Below, one piece after another: positions 23,690 to 34,500 of a DNA stretch of 64,000 bases. Numbering within the stretch: the stretch's first letter is position 1; each line of letters starts with the position of its first letter. The notes below the pieces were generated by a model. It did no database searches. It was not told the DNA's origin and saw only the letters and a list, made by a program, of their open reading frames with translations. Origin of the DNA: Branchipolynoe longqiensis (taxonomy: Eukaryota > Annelida > Polychaeta > Phyllodocida > Polynoidae); NCBI GenBank assembly GCA_030323885.1, contig CM059193.1, positions 57,494,042-57,558,041 on the forward strand, in the 5' to 3' direction. A program made the position numbers and the translations under genes.

Positions 23690-24590
23690 AACTATGGCGG
23701 AGTGGTTAGAGTGTCTGACTTTTTTCTAGGTCGGACTCCTAATCTGAAGGTCAGTGGTTCGATTCCCTGTGCCCCACCTCTGCCAATTTCGATTTCCACC
23801 GCTGTATAGAACTTACAGCGTCATCAAAGGCCAGTTGCTCTCATACCATGTCTAAAGCCGTGTTCACACGGGAAAAGTTTAAAGCGATTTAGACAAGGCG
23901 AATAATATGAATCGATTTAGAGGCCCATTCACACGGACCGAGTTTGAAAGTGTTTCGCGTTCACACGGGCAGTGCTTGAGTCGGTTTAAGGCGGAAGTGG
24001 ATATCTGCGCATGAGTGTGGGTTCAACCTAGATATGTATAGACTGAATCAATGGAGCCGTAAAAACTTCTGCTGGGCAGTGAAAACCTATAAATAAATTA
24101 TGAAAAAAACATCTGTGCACCTCTATCCGGTTCATAGACCAAATTATATAATAAGCGCTTTTGATCGACCGGAAAGTCAACAAACTAAGGTCTCGACTGC
24201 GCATGCGTGTGACGTCCTTAATCTGCCTCAAGTAAGTCGGTTGCGTTCACACGGGCGATATAAGTCGAATCATAAAATTTGGTTCATATAAACCACCTAC
24301 ATAGGTGTTTTATAAAATCCGAATTATATGATTCGAATCAGCCCTAAACCGCCTCAGCCGTGCATTCACACGCCAAATGTGAGCCGAACTAGGCAAGGCG
24401 ATTTATATGAATCGAATTAACTGCTCCGTGTGAGCACAGCTTATGTGGTGTGGGAGGTTAAAAATCCCTTGGGTTGGTAAAAGTGTAGGCTCGGGCTTTC
24501 TATCAACAAACTGTCTAATGGTGAAAACAAGCCTATTCAGGCTTATCCATGATAGGCAGTATAAATCTTCAAGAAAAAAAAAAGAAAAGA
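23690..24590 (+). mobile_element. SINE-C split by MITE-H
   Basis: Head GGCGGAGTGGTTAGAGTGTC, box B GGTTCGATTCC, up to ACCATGTCTA (23854). It resumes at TGTGGTGTGGGAGG (24444) and ends in the poly(A)-like tail at 24590. Confidence 0.85.
23855..24441. mobile_element. MITE-H with TA duplication (AAGCCGTGTTCACACGG ends)
   Basis: Inverted ends AAGCCGTGTTCACACGG and CCGTGTGAGCACAGCT, flanked by TA. The interior repeats GTTCACACGGGC and ATGAATCGATTTA. The empty site ACCATGTCTATGTGG is known from other SINE-C copies, so the boundaries are certain. Confidence 0.88.
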
Positions 24591-24715
24591 AAAAAACTTG
24601 AACCTTGTTTCCTTTTCTAAGTTTTACTTCCGAGATTAAAAGGTGCATCATTAAATGGTAACAACAAATTAGAGCCATATTTAAGCATCAACATGAATGA
24701 TGGTTAACCAACAAG

Positions 24716-25046
24716 GTCGTTTATTTGTTGGTGTTTTACGTCCTATTAACATCTAAGGTCATATCAGGACGGGTACCGACCTGTGATAGTGCGCAATCCT
24801 GGCTACTTTATAGTGCTGCCCCACTGGGAAATCAGGCCATCAGTACCATGACCTGATATCCCACTCAGTCACATTATCCTGACACTGAGCTAACCACTGC
24901 TTGCCCTATCCTATTAATGTTGAGCGCCAGGCTAGGAAGCGGCAAGTATCAATTTTAAAGTCATTAGTTTTGACTCAACCGGGAACTGAACGATCTACCA
25001 AAATGGGAAACGGACGCTCAACTCATCTGGCCATCCCGTCTGGTTG
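24716..25046 (-). mobile_element. SINE-B, minus strand
   Basis: Full body in reverse, from GTTTTACGTCCTATTAACAT to the head complement CTCATCTGGCCATCCCGTC. Confidence 0.88.
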
Positions 25047-25050
25047 TTAA

Positions 25051-25575
25051 AAGGATGGTGGTGGGATGGATGTAGGGTGGCCCTTTGTGGTTGAACTGAT
25101 CTTCATGGTAATCTCAGATGGGGCATATTGTGTAAGTAAGTAGGTTAATATTGATTAATTATGTAGGGGCCTACCTCAGAGGGATCCAATTACATCATGC
25201 AGAAGCATTTCCAGGCTCACTTAGTTAGTAGGTGTATGTTAGTAGGTGTTTTGGACTATTTGCCCGCGACCAGTCCAATGTCTGAGTTTTCAGTGCATGG
25301 TTAGGGGAGGTATGGGGGGGGGGGGACAATGAAAACAAGGAATGGCAACACTGACCCCAGTGTGGCATTGTACTGCCTTGACCTAGGCTGATTGACCTCG
25401 GTAGTCAGCTGACAGATATATACAAAGTCATGTAGCCAAGTGATATATGAGAAAAATGCTGACAATGATTACACAAAATATATGATAGATACGTAATAAA
25501 ACCAGTCAAGTAGTAACAGTAGGTACTGGGTGCACAACCCGGCATTGATATATATACATATAGTTATTTCCATAT
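25051..25575. other. No gene recognised
   Basis: Non-coding, with a G homopolymer at about 25,313-25,325. Confidence 0.5.
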
Positions 25576-26780
25576 CCAAGTGCATTGAGCAGGACCGACC
25601 ACTGTACATGGTATTTGTCGATTTCACTAAGGCGTTTGATACAGTCAGGAGGACCGGGCTATGGCAGCTACTGTGGAAGTATGGATGCCCAGAGAAGTTC
25701 ACAACTATGATCGAGGCTCTACAGACGGGAATGATGATGAACGTTAGTGTTCGAGGGGAAGTATCGGAATCGTTTGGGGTTACCAATGGGGTCAAGCAAG
25801 GTTGTGTACTGGCCCCCACTCTTCTCCATCTTCCTATCAGCAATGCTGCTTGAGGCTTTCCGAGACATGGGGGATGGCATCTATATACAGTCCAGACTGT
25901 ATATACCTATTCAATGTCGCACACTTCAGAGTGAAGACCAAGACTACTCAGATACTGGTCAGAGAGGTGCTATTCGCAGATGACGGTGCACTGGTTGCCC
26001 ACTCTGCTGAAGAGATCCAGAAAATAGTGGACACTTTCTCCGATGCATCAAAGAAGTTTGGCCTGAAGATTAACATCAAGAAGACAGAGGTGCTGTACCA
26101 ACCCAACTCTACAAGAACCCGAGAGGAGGAGATCATGGTTGACGGAAACAAGCTGAACTCTGTTCTGGAATTCACCTACCTCGGAAGCACTATATCAAGT
26201 GATGGATGCATTGATGCTGAAATACAGAGGAGGATGGCCAAGGCTAGCGCATCTTTCGGCCGACTACGCCAGAGACTCTGGAACAACCACCATGTGTCCA
26301 TTCGGGTCAAAGGCAAGATCTACCTTGCAATCATGCTATCCACCATACTATACGGAGCCGAGGCCTGGACAGTGTACAGACAACAGGTGAAAAAGCTGCA
26401 TGCCTTCTTGATGTGACATCTGCGTTCAATCATGAGGCTAACCTGGAAGGACAAAGTGACAAATAAGGAAATACTTGAACGGACGGGGCTGCCCTCTATG
26501 GAAGATCTTCTGATCAAAAAGAATCTTCGGTTGACTGGACACCTCATGAGGATGTCATCAGACAGGCTACCAAAGCAGATCCTCTATTCTCAACTGTCTT
26601 CTAGTTACAGAAAGAGAGGGCGCCCTCGTCTCCGGTTCAAGGATACCATCAAGAGAAACCTGAAGCTGAGAGACATTAAGACCGACTCATGGATGCAACT
26701 CTCACAGCAGAGAGCTAAATGGAGAGCAGCAGTCAAGTAATGAAAGCAGTCTTTGTCGCATCACGACCGACAGCATGATG
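25576..26780 (+). mobile_element. RTE-like LINE fragment with decayed reverse transcriptase
   Basis: 5' truncated. RT motifs: LYMVFVDFTKAFDTVRR (motif A), NGVKQGCVLAPTL, then after a frameshift near 25,805 FSIFLSAMLLEAF, after more disruption EVLFADDGALVAHSAEEI (FADD catalytic box), and KINIKKTEVLYQP. An in-frame TGA at 26,414 follows, then GHLMRMSSDRLPKQILY and KRGRPRLRFKD. The 3' end is (ATG)n. No endonuclease part remains, so it cannot move on its own. Confidence 0.88.
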
Positions 26781-28447
26781 ATGATGAGTTATTTCCAACT
26801 CTAATTAAATCAAGTTGTGTTGAAATAATCAAGTATGTGAAACCAATCAGGCTCTAGTGTGGGTCGGTGGGTGGGTAAAAAGAAGGGGTGGAACAGTGAA
26901 GACTGACTAAGAAGCGACGTGCAAGCAGGGAGGGAGAATGCTTATTGGTGAGGTGTGATTGGTCAAGCGTTGATTCGTTGATCAGGTGAGCTGATGGCTC
27001 ATGACTAATGGGCATGATCAAGGTTACTTACTCCAGTAGCACTGTATCTAGGACCGGGCTGTTAGACAACCTAATAGAAAAAGTGTTGGGTTGGGATATG
27101 GAGTGACCAAGGGTATTTACTTCCTTGAAATAACCACATGTTTGTTGTTGTTGTTTTTTTTGAGTAAATATGTTATTCATCTGAATACATATTTTGTCAA
27201 TGCCGGGGCACTGTTCTTCCAGCCATTGGAGTGATTGCATTTGATCTGTACATAGTGGAAGTGGAATGTGTTGCATTGTGTGCAGCACAACCCATTCTGA
27301 ACATAATAAGAAAGTGGGGCAGCAGCCTATGCTGCATAGTGCACAGCATAGGTACTCAACATAGTGCAAGGTATATATGCATCAAAATAGAGTGTGCAGT
27401 AATGTACACTAGTGGTTAAATTGAATGCTGTGTTTGTATATCAGTTAGATTTGGTTTTAATAATGGTTAGTCTTTAAATAGTGCCATGTTGTGCATGTAT
27501 AGTGGTTTATATTGTGTGCATTGCTGGTTGAAAATGTAGTTATTCAGTGGTGGTAATGGGTCTCGAGCAGTGGTAGTGGGTCTCGAGTCATTGAGTTATA
27601 ATAGTTGTTTGGCAAATGTGGATGGGGGAGGGGGCAAGGGGTCCATGGGCAGGGGGGCAGACATGCGGGGAGAGAGCAGGCACGAGAGAGGGCGAAGTCA
27701 ATGGGTCATTCAGCAGGTCATATTATATATTTGCAGTGCCAGGTTTTGGACCTGAATAACCAGGTGAGCTCTGTATGCATTTTTAAAGGCAAGGATCGAA
27801 CCCGCTTCCCAGTTAGAGGGTGGGTGGGTGGGAAAGCGAAGTGTACTGTAGCTCGTGCTGTGAGAAAGTGAGGGGTAGTAGAACAGGGGAGAGCAAGGAA
27901 GACAGAAATAGACATAGCCTCGTGAGCAAATTACCCATGTTAGCCTTGGGCCAACATGACCAATGCACATTTTCGATTCTTTTATTATTGGCATTATTTT
28001 CTTATTTTACTACTAATAATATATACAACAATAACATACATTCACATATATATATATCATATTGATCTTATCCATTCTCATTGTTGTGAAAACAATGACA
28101 TTTTATTTCCCCGAACCTAAAATTTTGACAACCTACTTTTTTTTCTGGAAAAACAGTTTGTAGGATTAGTATGAATATGTCAAATAAAAACATTTAAATC
28201 CTTCAACAACATTGCTGATTGCATAACCAAAATAATTTAAGTTATTTTTTAAACTGTTATATATTGATAATTTGCGGCGGGTTTTCCCCCCAAATCGCTT
28301 TAAATCCAAAGATTGACTTTTCTCAACAAAAATGATGTGGATCTCCTATAATATTAATAATCCAAACTACAACATATGAGAAACAACATGAAATAAGTCC
28401 GGTTGTGTCTGACCGCTAAAGTATGACCACACTCCCCAGTCTCCAAC
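26781..28447. other. No gene recognised
   Basis: Mostly unique-looking AT-rich DNA. A LINE/SINE-type end (GAATACATATTTTGTCAATG and CACTGTTCTTCCAGCC) lies at 27,140-27,230, shared with 6,640 and 40,430. The short open frames carry no recognisable motif. Confidence 0.5.
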
Positions 28448-28448
28448 C

Positions 28449-28795
28449 AGCCGGGATGGCCGAATGAGTTAGAGCGTCCGCCTCCCTTGCTGGTAGATCG
28501 TGGGGTCATGGGTTCGAACCCTGGTCGAAGCAAACCAATGACTTAAAAATTGATACTTGTCGCTTCCTAGCCAGGCGCTCGGCAATATTAGCACAGGGCA
28601 AAGGACTGGTGTGCACAGTGTTAGGATAATGTGACTGAGTGGGATACCAGGTCATGGTGTCGGCGGCCTGGTTTCCCAGTGGGACAGCACTATAAAGTCA
28701 CCATGAGTGTCAACTGTCACAAGTCGGTACCCGTCCTGATATGACCTTAGGTGTTGCTAGGACGTAAAACAACAACAACAAACAAAAACAAAACA
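28449..28795 (+). mobile_element. SINE-B, full length reference copy
   Basis: Head GATGGCCGAATGAGTTAGAG (box A) and GGTTCGAACCC (box B), body with TGATACTTGTCGCTTCCTAG and TCACAAGTCGGTACCCGTCC, tail (AAC)n. About 345 bp. Likely transcribed by RNA polymerase III when active. Confidence 0.9.
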
Positions 28796-29375
28796 TCAAA
28801 AATAGTCCAACCAACACATTGGACCATTTTGCATAAACAACAAAGCCAAAGATTAAGAACATGGTATTTACACGATGGTGAACTTGGGTTTATTATTACA
28901 AAAATAGACAGGAGGCTTGGCTGTTCTTGGTTTGCTATATTTTAGGGAGATCTCCCGTCAAATCGGTAGACCTAGCATATCTAGCATGAATAGAAAAGTA
29001 ATATTTTGCTCGGTTGACAAACGGCACCCCATACGTGATGACAGTCGGCACCCCATACGTGATTAGGACTCAGCTCTCGTAGATAAGTGGCATTGTGATG
29101 ACAGTTACGTGACACTACTTATAGCAGGTGCATGGACACTAGACGTGTTGGGAATGTTCCTCCATTTCAGTTGGTTTGAGGTTCCTTCTACTCGTCATGC
29201 TGCTTCTTCCGAGGCACTCCCAATCCATGGAAGGAAATCTGACACACTCTAGATGCTGCTGAATTTAGATCTGGATTGACAGACGAGAAAAATGGAGTAA
29301 TCAGGGACCGTGTGTCTAATCTACTGAACACACAATCGCCTCACGAGCCACACACGGAGTTTGGAACAAGGGTTG
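28796..29375. other. No gene recognised
   Basis: A 28-bp duplicated phrase around GGCACCCCATACGTGA (29,025 and 29,050) is the only structure seen. Confidence 0.5.
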
Positions 29376-29379
29376 CAAA

Positions 29380-30115
29380 TACTGGCCACACCTAGTGATT
29401 CAACTAGTGCCCCGACTAGGATGCCACTAGTGATCGATCTACTGGTTGATCTAGTAATACAAGTATTGCTTCACCAGGAGATTCAATTGATTTTCCAGCT
29501 ATGATTCAATTAACGATCATCCGGTGGTTATACAAGTAGGGTTTTATTGAGGAACCCAACTGACTTTCAAGCTATGATCCAACTAGGGATCATTTGGTCC
29601 TACAAGTAGGATTTGACAGCGAGATCCAACTGATCTCCTGACTATGATCCAATTGGGGATCCTTTGATCATACAAGTAACATTTCCCAGAAAGATGCAAC
29701 TGACTTTCAAAGTTATGATCCAACTAGGAATCATTCGGTAATGCAAGTCGTATTTCAACGAGAGATCCAACTGACGTTCTAGCTATGATCCAACTAGGGG
29801 GTCATTCGCTAATACAAGTAGTGTTTCAACGAGAGATCCCACTGACTTTCTAGCTATGATCCAACTAGGGGTCATTCGCTAATACAAGTAGTGTTTCAAC
29901 GAGAGATCCCACTGTCTTTCTAGCTATGATCCAACTAGGGGACATTTGCTAATACAAGTTGTGTTTCAACGAGAGATCCCACTGACGTTCTAGCTATGAT
30001 CCAACTAGGGGACATTCACTAATACAAGTTGTGTTTCAACGAGAGATCCCACTGACTTTCTAGCTATGATCCAACTAGGGTTAATTCGCAAATCCAAGTA
30101 GTGTTTCAGCAAAAC
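29380..30115 (+). repeat. 70-bp minisatellite
   Basis: About ten units. The later ones are spaced exactly 70 bp (29852, 29922, 29992, 30062) around TCTAGCTATGATCCAACTAG, ACAAGTAGTGTTTCAACGAG and AGATCCCACTGAC. The 5' units are more diverged. Confidence 0.9.
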
Positions 30116-30157
30116 ATCCAACTGCTGCTATAACTAGGCTCCAAGAATACACCATCA

Positions 30158-30215
30158 ATAGCATCACTTGGTTGGTTGTTGGAGTTTTACGTCCTGGCAA
30201 CATATCAGGACAGAT
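30158..30215 (-). mobile_element. SINE-B 3' fragment, minus strand
   Basis: TTGGAGTTTTACGTCCTGGC and AACATATCAGGAC only. Confidence 0.55.
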
Positions 30216-30514
30216 CACATCAGTTCTTCTATAATATAAATAATACAGCCAGTGTCTCTCAGTATTAAAGGATATAACTGAGCTTCCAATTAGTGACCTG
30301 GTAACTGATCCATCTGGTAATGCAAGGAGTGTTGTAGTTAGGCATCTGAATGGTCTTCTAGTTATTATATAACTAATGACTAGTGTGCTCATATGTTTGG
30401 TAATAGAAACAATGCCTTACCACGCGAGGTCCTTCAAATAACACTGCAACTAATCACCGAGTTATTGATCTTGTTGATAAGGCGATGATATCTCAGCTTG
30501 AGATCTAGTAGCCT

Positions 30515-30830
30515 TTTCTTTTTTTTTTCTTGAAGATTTATACTGCATATCATGGATAAGTCTGAATAGACTTGTTTTCACCATTAGACAGTTGGTTGAT
30601 AGAAAGCCTGAGTCTACACTTTTACCGAATCAAGGGATTTTTAACCTCCCACACCACATAGACATGGTATGAGAGCAACTGGCCTTTGATGGCGCTCTAA
30701 GCTATGCACAGCAGTGGAAATCCAAAGTCACAGAGGTGGGGGCATGGGGAATCGAACCACTGACCTTCAGATTAGGAGTGCGACCTAGAAAAAAGTCAGA
30801 CACTCTAACCACTCCGCCACAGAGAACACC
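30515..30830 (-). mobile_element. SINE-C, minus strand
   Basis: Full length in reverse, from TTTTTTTTCTTGAAGATTTA to the head complement CACTCTAACCACTCCGCCAC. Confidence 0.9.
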
Positions 30831-31276
30831 AGCCTCAACCATTAAGCAGGACTGAAAGGAATCTATTAACCAGACTAGATATCACGTAGTGCTACATTTA
30901 GGAGCAATATGCAACTGGTCAGGCAATAGCATGCTATATAGCATTTTAGGGTGCATGCACTATTAATTTTTCTCTTTACATATCTCCAAATTAGAGATGC
31001 ACATGGCTCAATTGGTAATAATGCAGGTAATAATGAAACTAGGCACATATCTAGTAGGGTCCCTACTAGGAGGACAGTCCAGCCCATAAAGCAATATAGT
31101 TTCAACTAGAGATCCACTAGGACCAACTAGTGATCAATATCCCAACGCATCTGGCAATTATATCGGAGATTAAAGCGGCGTAGGACTTAATCCACGAACA
31201 AAATTAGAGATCCAGGTTTGGACCCTCGTAATCATTTGCTGACGGTACTGAGTTTATTCTGAGTGAGATCTTAACG

Positions 31277-31426
31277 GGAGGAATCAATCAGATCTTATTG
31301 AAATCAGGAGGAATCGATCAGATCTTACCACAAGGAGGAGGAACCAATCAGATCTTACCGGACCTAGGAGGAATCAATCGGATCTTACCGGAAGTAGGAG
31401 GAATCAATCAGATCTTACCGGAAGCA
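31277..31426 (+). repeat. 30-bp minisatellite just 5' of the SLC5 start codon
   Basis: Five units of exactly 30 bp built on GGAGGAATCAATCAGATC then TTACCGGAAGT, ending 13 nt before the initiator ATG. The array is open in one frame (a GGINQILPE-like decapeptide), but that frame is not the transporter frame and has no ATG. It would lie in the 5' UTR or promoter. Confidence 0.85.
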
Positions 31427-31439
31427 GTAAAGGATCAAT

Positions 31440-31520
31440 ATGGAGGAGGCAGTGCTCAAATGGCCCGACATAATTGCCATTGTCGTGTACTTTGTATTGG
31501 TTATTGGTGTTGGACTATGG
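31440..31520 (+). CDS. SLC5 exon 1 (start codon, first membrane helix)
   Basis: Encodes a short eight-residue N-terminus, MEEAVLKW, then [19 protein letters not shown], the first transmembrane helix of SLC5 proteins. It is 27 codons and ends in phase 0 at TGG|GTAAAT. A stop codon in the same frame lies 12 nt upstream, so no earlier start is possible within this exon. The N-terminus is about 20 residues shorter than in vertebrate SGLT1. Any non-coding 5' exon and the promoter were not recognised. Confidence 0.85.
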
Positions 31521-34500
31521 GTAAATATGTTTAATTTTGTGGAATATCAGCGCATGGTGCTGGAGGCCTTATCTCCCAGTGGGGCAGCACTATAAAGGCG
31601 CCATGGGCGCGCACTGTCACAAGTCGGTACCTGTCCTGGTATGACCCTAATTGTTGCTAGGCCGTCAAACAACAACAATCAATCAATATGTAAAGACCGG
31701 TTTGTATTATACCACACATTAATGTTTACAATTGATGTAAATTGATCAGGGAATAGACAGCTTTTCACCACTAACTTAGTAGGTGCCGGCAGTACTTAGA
31801 TAACACTGGAAGAAAGTATGAACATCATGAAAAACTGCCAGTTTTTAAACACTCCTATATTGGAATATGTTTAAATTTAAAATATCCAGGAAATATTATG
31901 AATGAACTAAAGCTTTACTCTTTATTTTGTTCCCAAAATTACTTGGGCTGCATAATTAAAGTTGCATAGTCCGATGGTTTTGAATTTCTGTATTTTTTCT
32001 GAGATAAATATATTAGATCGATCACTAGTATCTACTTTACATTAGTTCAAAGTTACTTATATTTTAAATGGTAAACTTTTTAGGTATTTTGAGTGCAAAC
32101 ATGGAAAATTAGTTTTGGCAAGCTTGCCAAAACTCTGACACCATAGACTTCTGCAGTAACAGGTTCTGTTAAATTGACTCAGTATTGCCTTCTACGCAGA
32201 AACAAATGCTTAATAGGTGCATCAGTATCTAAGTTGGATATGTCAAATCAAAGTTAGATAATTGGTTTGGTTTTGACAATTTTTATATTTCATCAGACTA
32301 TGCAGCTTTAAGACAACACACCAAAAGGAATTTATTACAGGCACTTTTACTAATCAGTGCATTCTATTAATTGGAACATGTATCAAATCATGCAGTTTTG
32401 GTTCGCTCAGTGCTGAATCGCCACTGGTTACACAGATTTTGTAATAGATTCTATTCATATATTTAAAACAAAATCAAATTATGCCAAACAAAAAAAAAAC
32501 AGACTAGGTTTCATTCAGTGTTAAAAGCAAGTTTTATTCAAGTAAATAAAAATAAATCGTAAAATGTGAATATCTTGAAAAGTAAATAAGATAGAATCTT
32601 TCTGCTTGTGTGTGTTATTCTGCATTTAACTAGCCACTGTGTTATCAACCTTAATTAACTGCCAAATATAAAGATCTAAAAAAATTACTGCCGGTGTCGC
32701 AGTTTCAGCCATGCACCAGTTTCAGCCATGCGCATAGACTCAAACTCAAGGCATTGTCAATGGTCGTAAGTCACTAACCTTATAAATTTAATATAATGTT
32801 TTTGGTAAAGATGTTTTCTATATGTGTAGCAAGCGATTTGTTTCTAGGTTGTGTGGTTTTAGAAATATTTCACTTTTCCTGGATTTTCTGTATGAAGATT
32901 GCTCACCACCATTGACACTGCCTTAAGTTTGATGGTACGCACAGTGCAAAACATTAGTTGTATTCAAAATTAATAGAAATCAAGAACCCTACCCTTATAA
33001 ATTTAATATAATCTTTTTGGTAAAGATGTTTTCTATATGTGTAGCAAGCGATTTGTTAATAGGTGTTGTGGTTTTAGAGATATTTCACTTTTTCTGTATT
33101 TTCTGTATGAAGATTGCTCACGGCCATTGACAATGCCTTGAGTTTGAGTCTATGATTTGTAACACCGGCATTCGCCAGAAGTTTTGGAACTGGCAGAAGA
33201 AGTTGTGTTCTGGGTGTGACTTCAGAATTAAATGCATTGGGCAGGACTCAAAATGAGAGAAACCAGCACAAAAGCTACAGGAAAATAAAATGTTTTGTTT
33301 GTTTGTTGTTGTTTTACATGCTAGCAACATCCTAGGTCATATCAGGACGGGTACCGATTTGTGACAGTGTGCATTCATGGTGATTTTATAGTGCTGCCCC
33401 ACTGGGAAATCAGGCTGCCAGCACCATGACCCTATATTCCACTTAGTCACATTATGCTGACACTGAGCTAGCCAGTCCTTGCTCTATCCTATTAATGCTG
33501 AGCGCCAGACTAGGAAACGACAAGCATCAATTTTAAAGTTTATTGGTTTGACTCGACCGGAAACTGGGAGGCGCCTTAAGGCCCTGTCACATCTCACCAG
33601 ATTGGGGGAAACGGACAGAATCCGAACAGAGTCGTGACTGGCGCTCACTTGCTCTTTTCAATTTTAACATAATTTTTTATTTATTATGTCACACTCCTAA
33701 AAAACAGAATTTGATCTTAGCAGTGACTAGTCACGCTCCTAAATAACAGAATTTGATCTGAAGCAGTGGAATATTCATTGAAATTGTGCTTTTTGTTGGT
33801 CATTTTTGTTTTATTAACATTTGCTCACGCATAATAAATATCTAAACTCCCTCCTTAAACCGGTTTAGCTACTGTATGTGTGAAGGTGAACAAGTTTTAA
33901 AACTCTGTATGTGTGAATGCAGTGTTAAATTGGTTTCGTTAAACCAGTTGCACTAAACCGGTTTCACCGACCCGATTTAACCGACACGGTTTACCCCAAC
34001 CGGTTTAACCAAGCCGGTTGAATCGAACCGGTTTAACCAAACCGGTTGAATCGAACCGGTTTAACCGAACCTGTTTAACTGAACCCGTTTAACCGAACCC
34101 GTTTAACCGAACCCGTTGAATCGAACCCGTTTAACTGGTTCGGTTTAACCTGTTCGGTTTAACCGGTTCGGTTTAACCTAACTGGTTTAACCTAACCGGT
34201 TTAACCGAACCGGTTTAACCGAACCGGTTTAACCTGACTGGTTTAACCGAACCGGTTGAATCAAACCGGTTTAACCTAACCGGTTTAACCTAACCGGTTT
34301 AACCGAACCCGTTTAACCGAACCCGTTTAACTATGTATGTGCGAACACGACTTTAGTTCCTCCTTCCCCACCAGGCGACGTGTCGAGCGAAGACAGACAA
34401 CACGGCTGGCTACTTTCTAGCAGGCCGCTCTATGACCTGGCTACCGGTAAGCACTAAGAGCAAGGCACAATGACTAGGTCCCGGCATTAATTAAAGCTGC

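Noticed and set aside
33573..33600. A fourth PIF-like MITE
   Set aside because: Only the left end (AAGGCCCTGTCACAT) was seen. No right end or TTA pair, so it is recorded only within the array entry.
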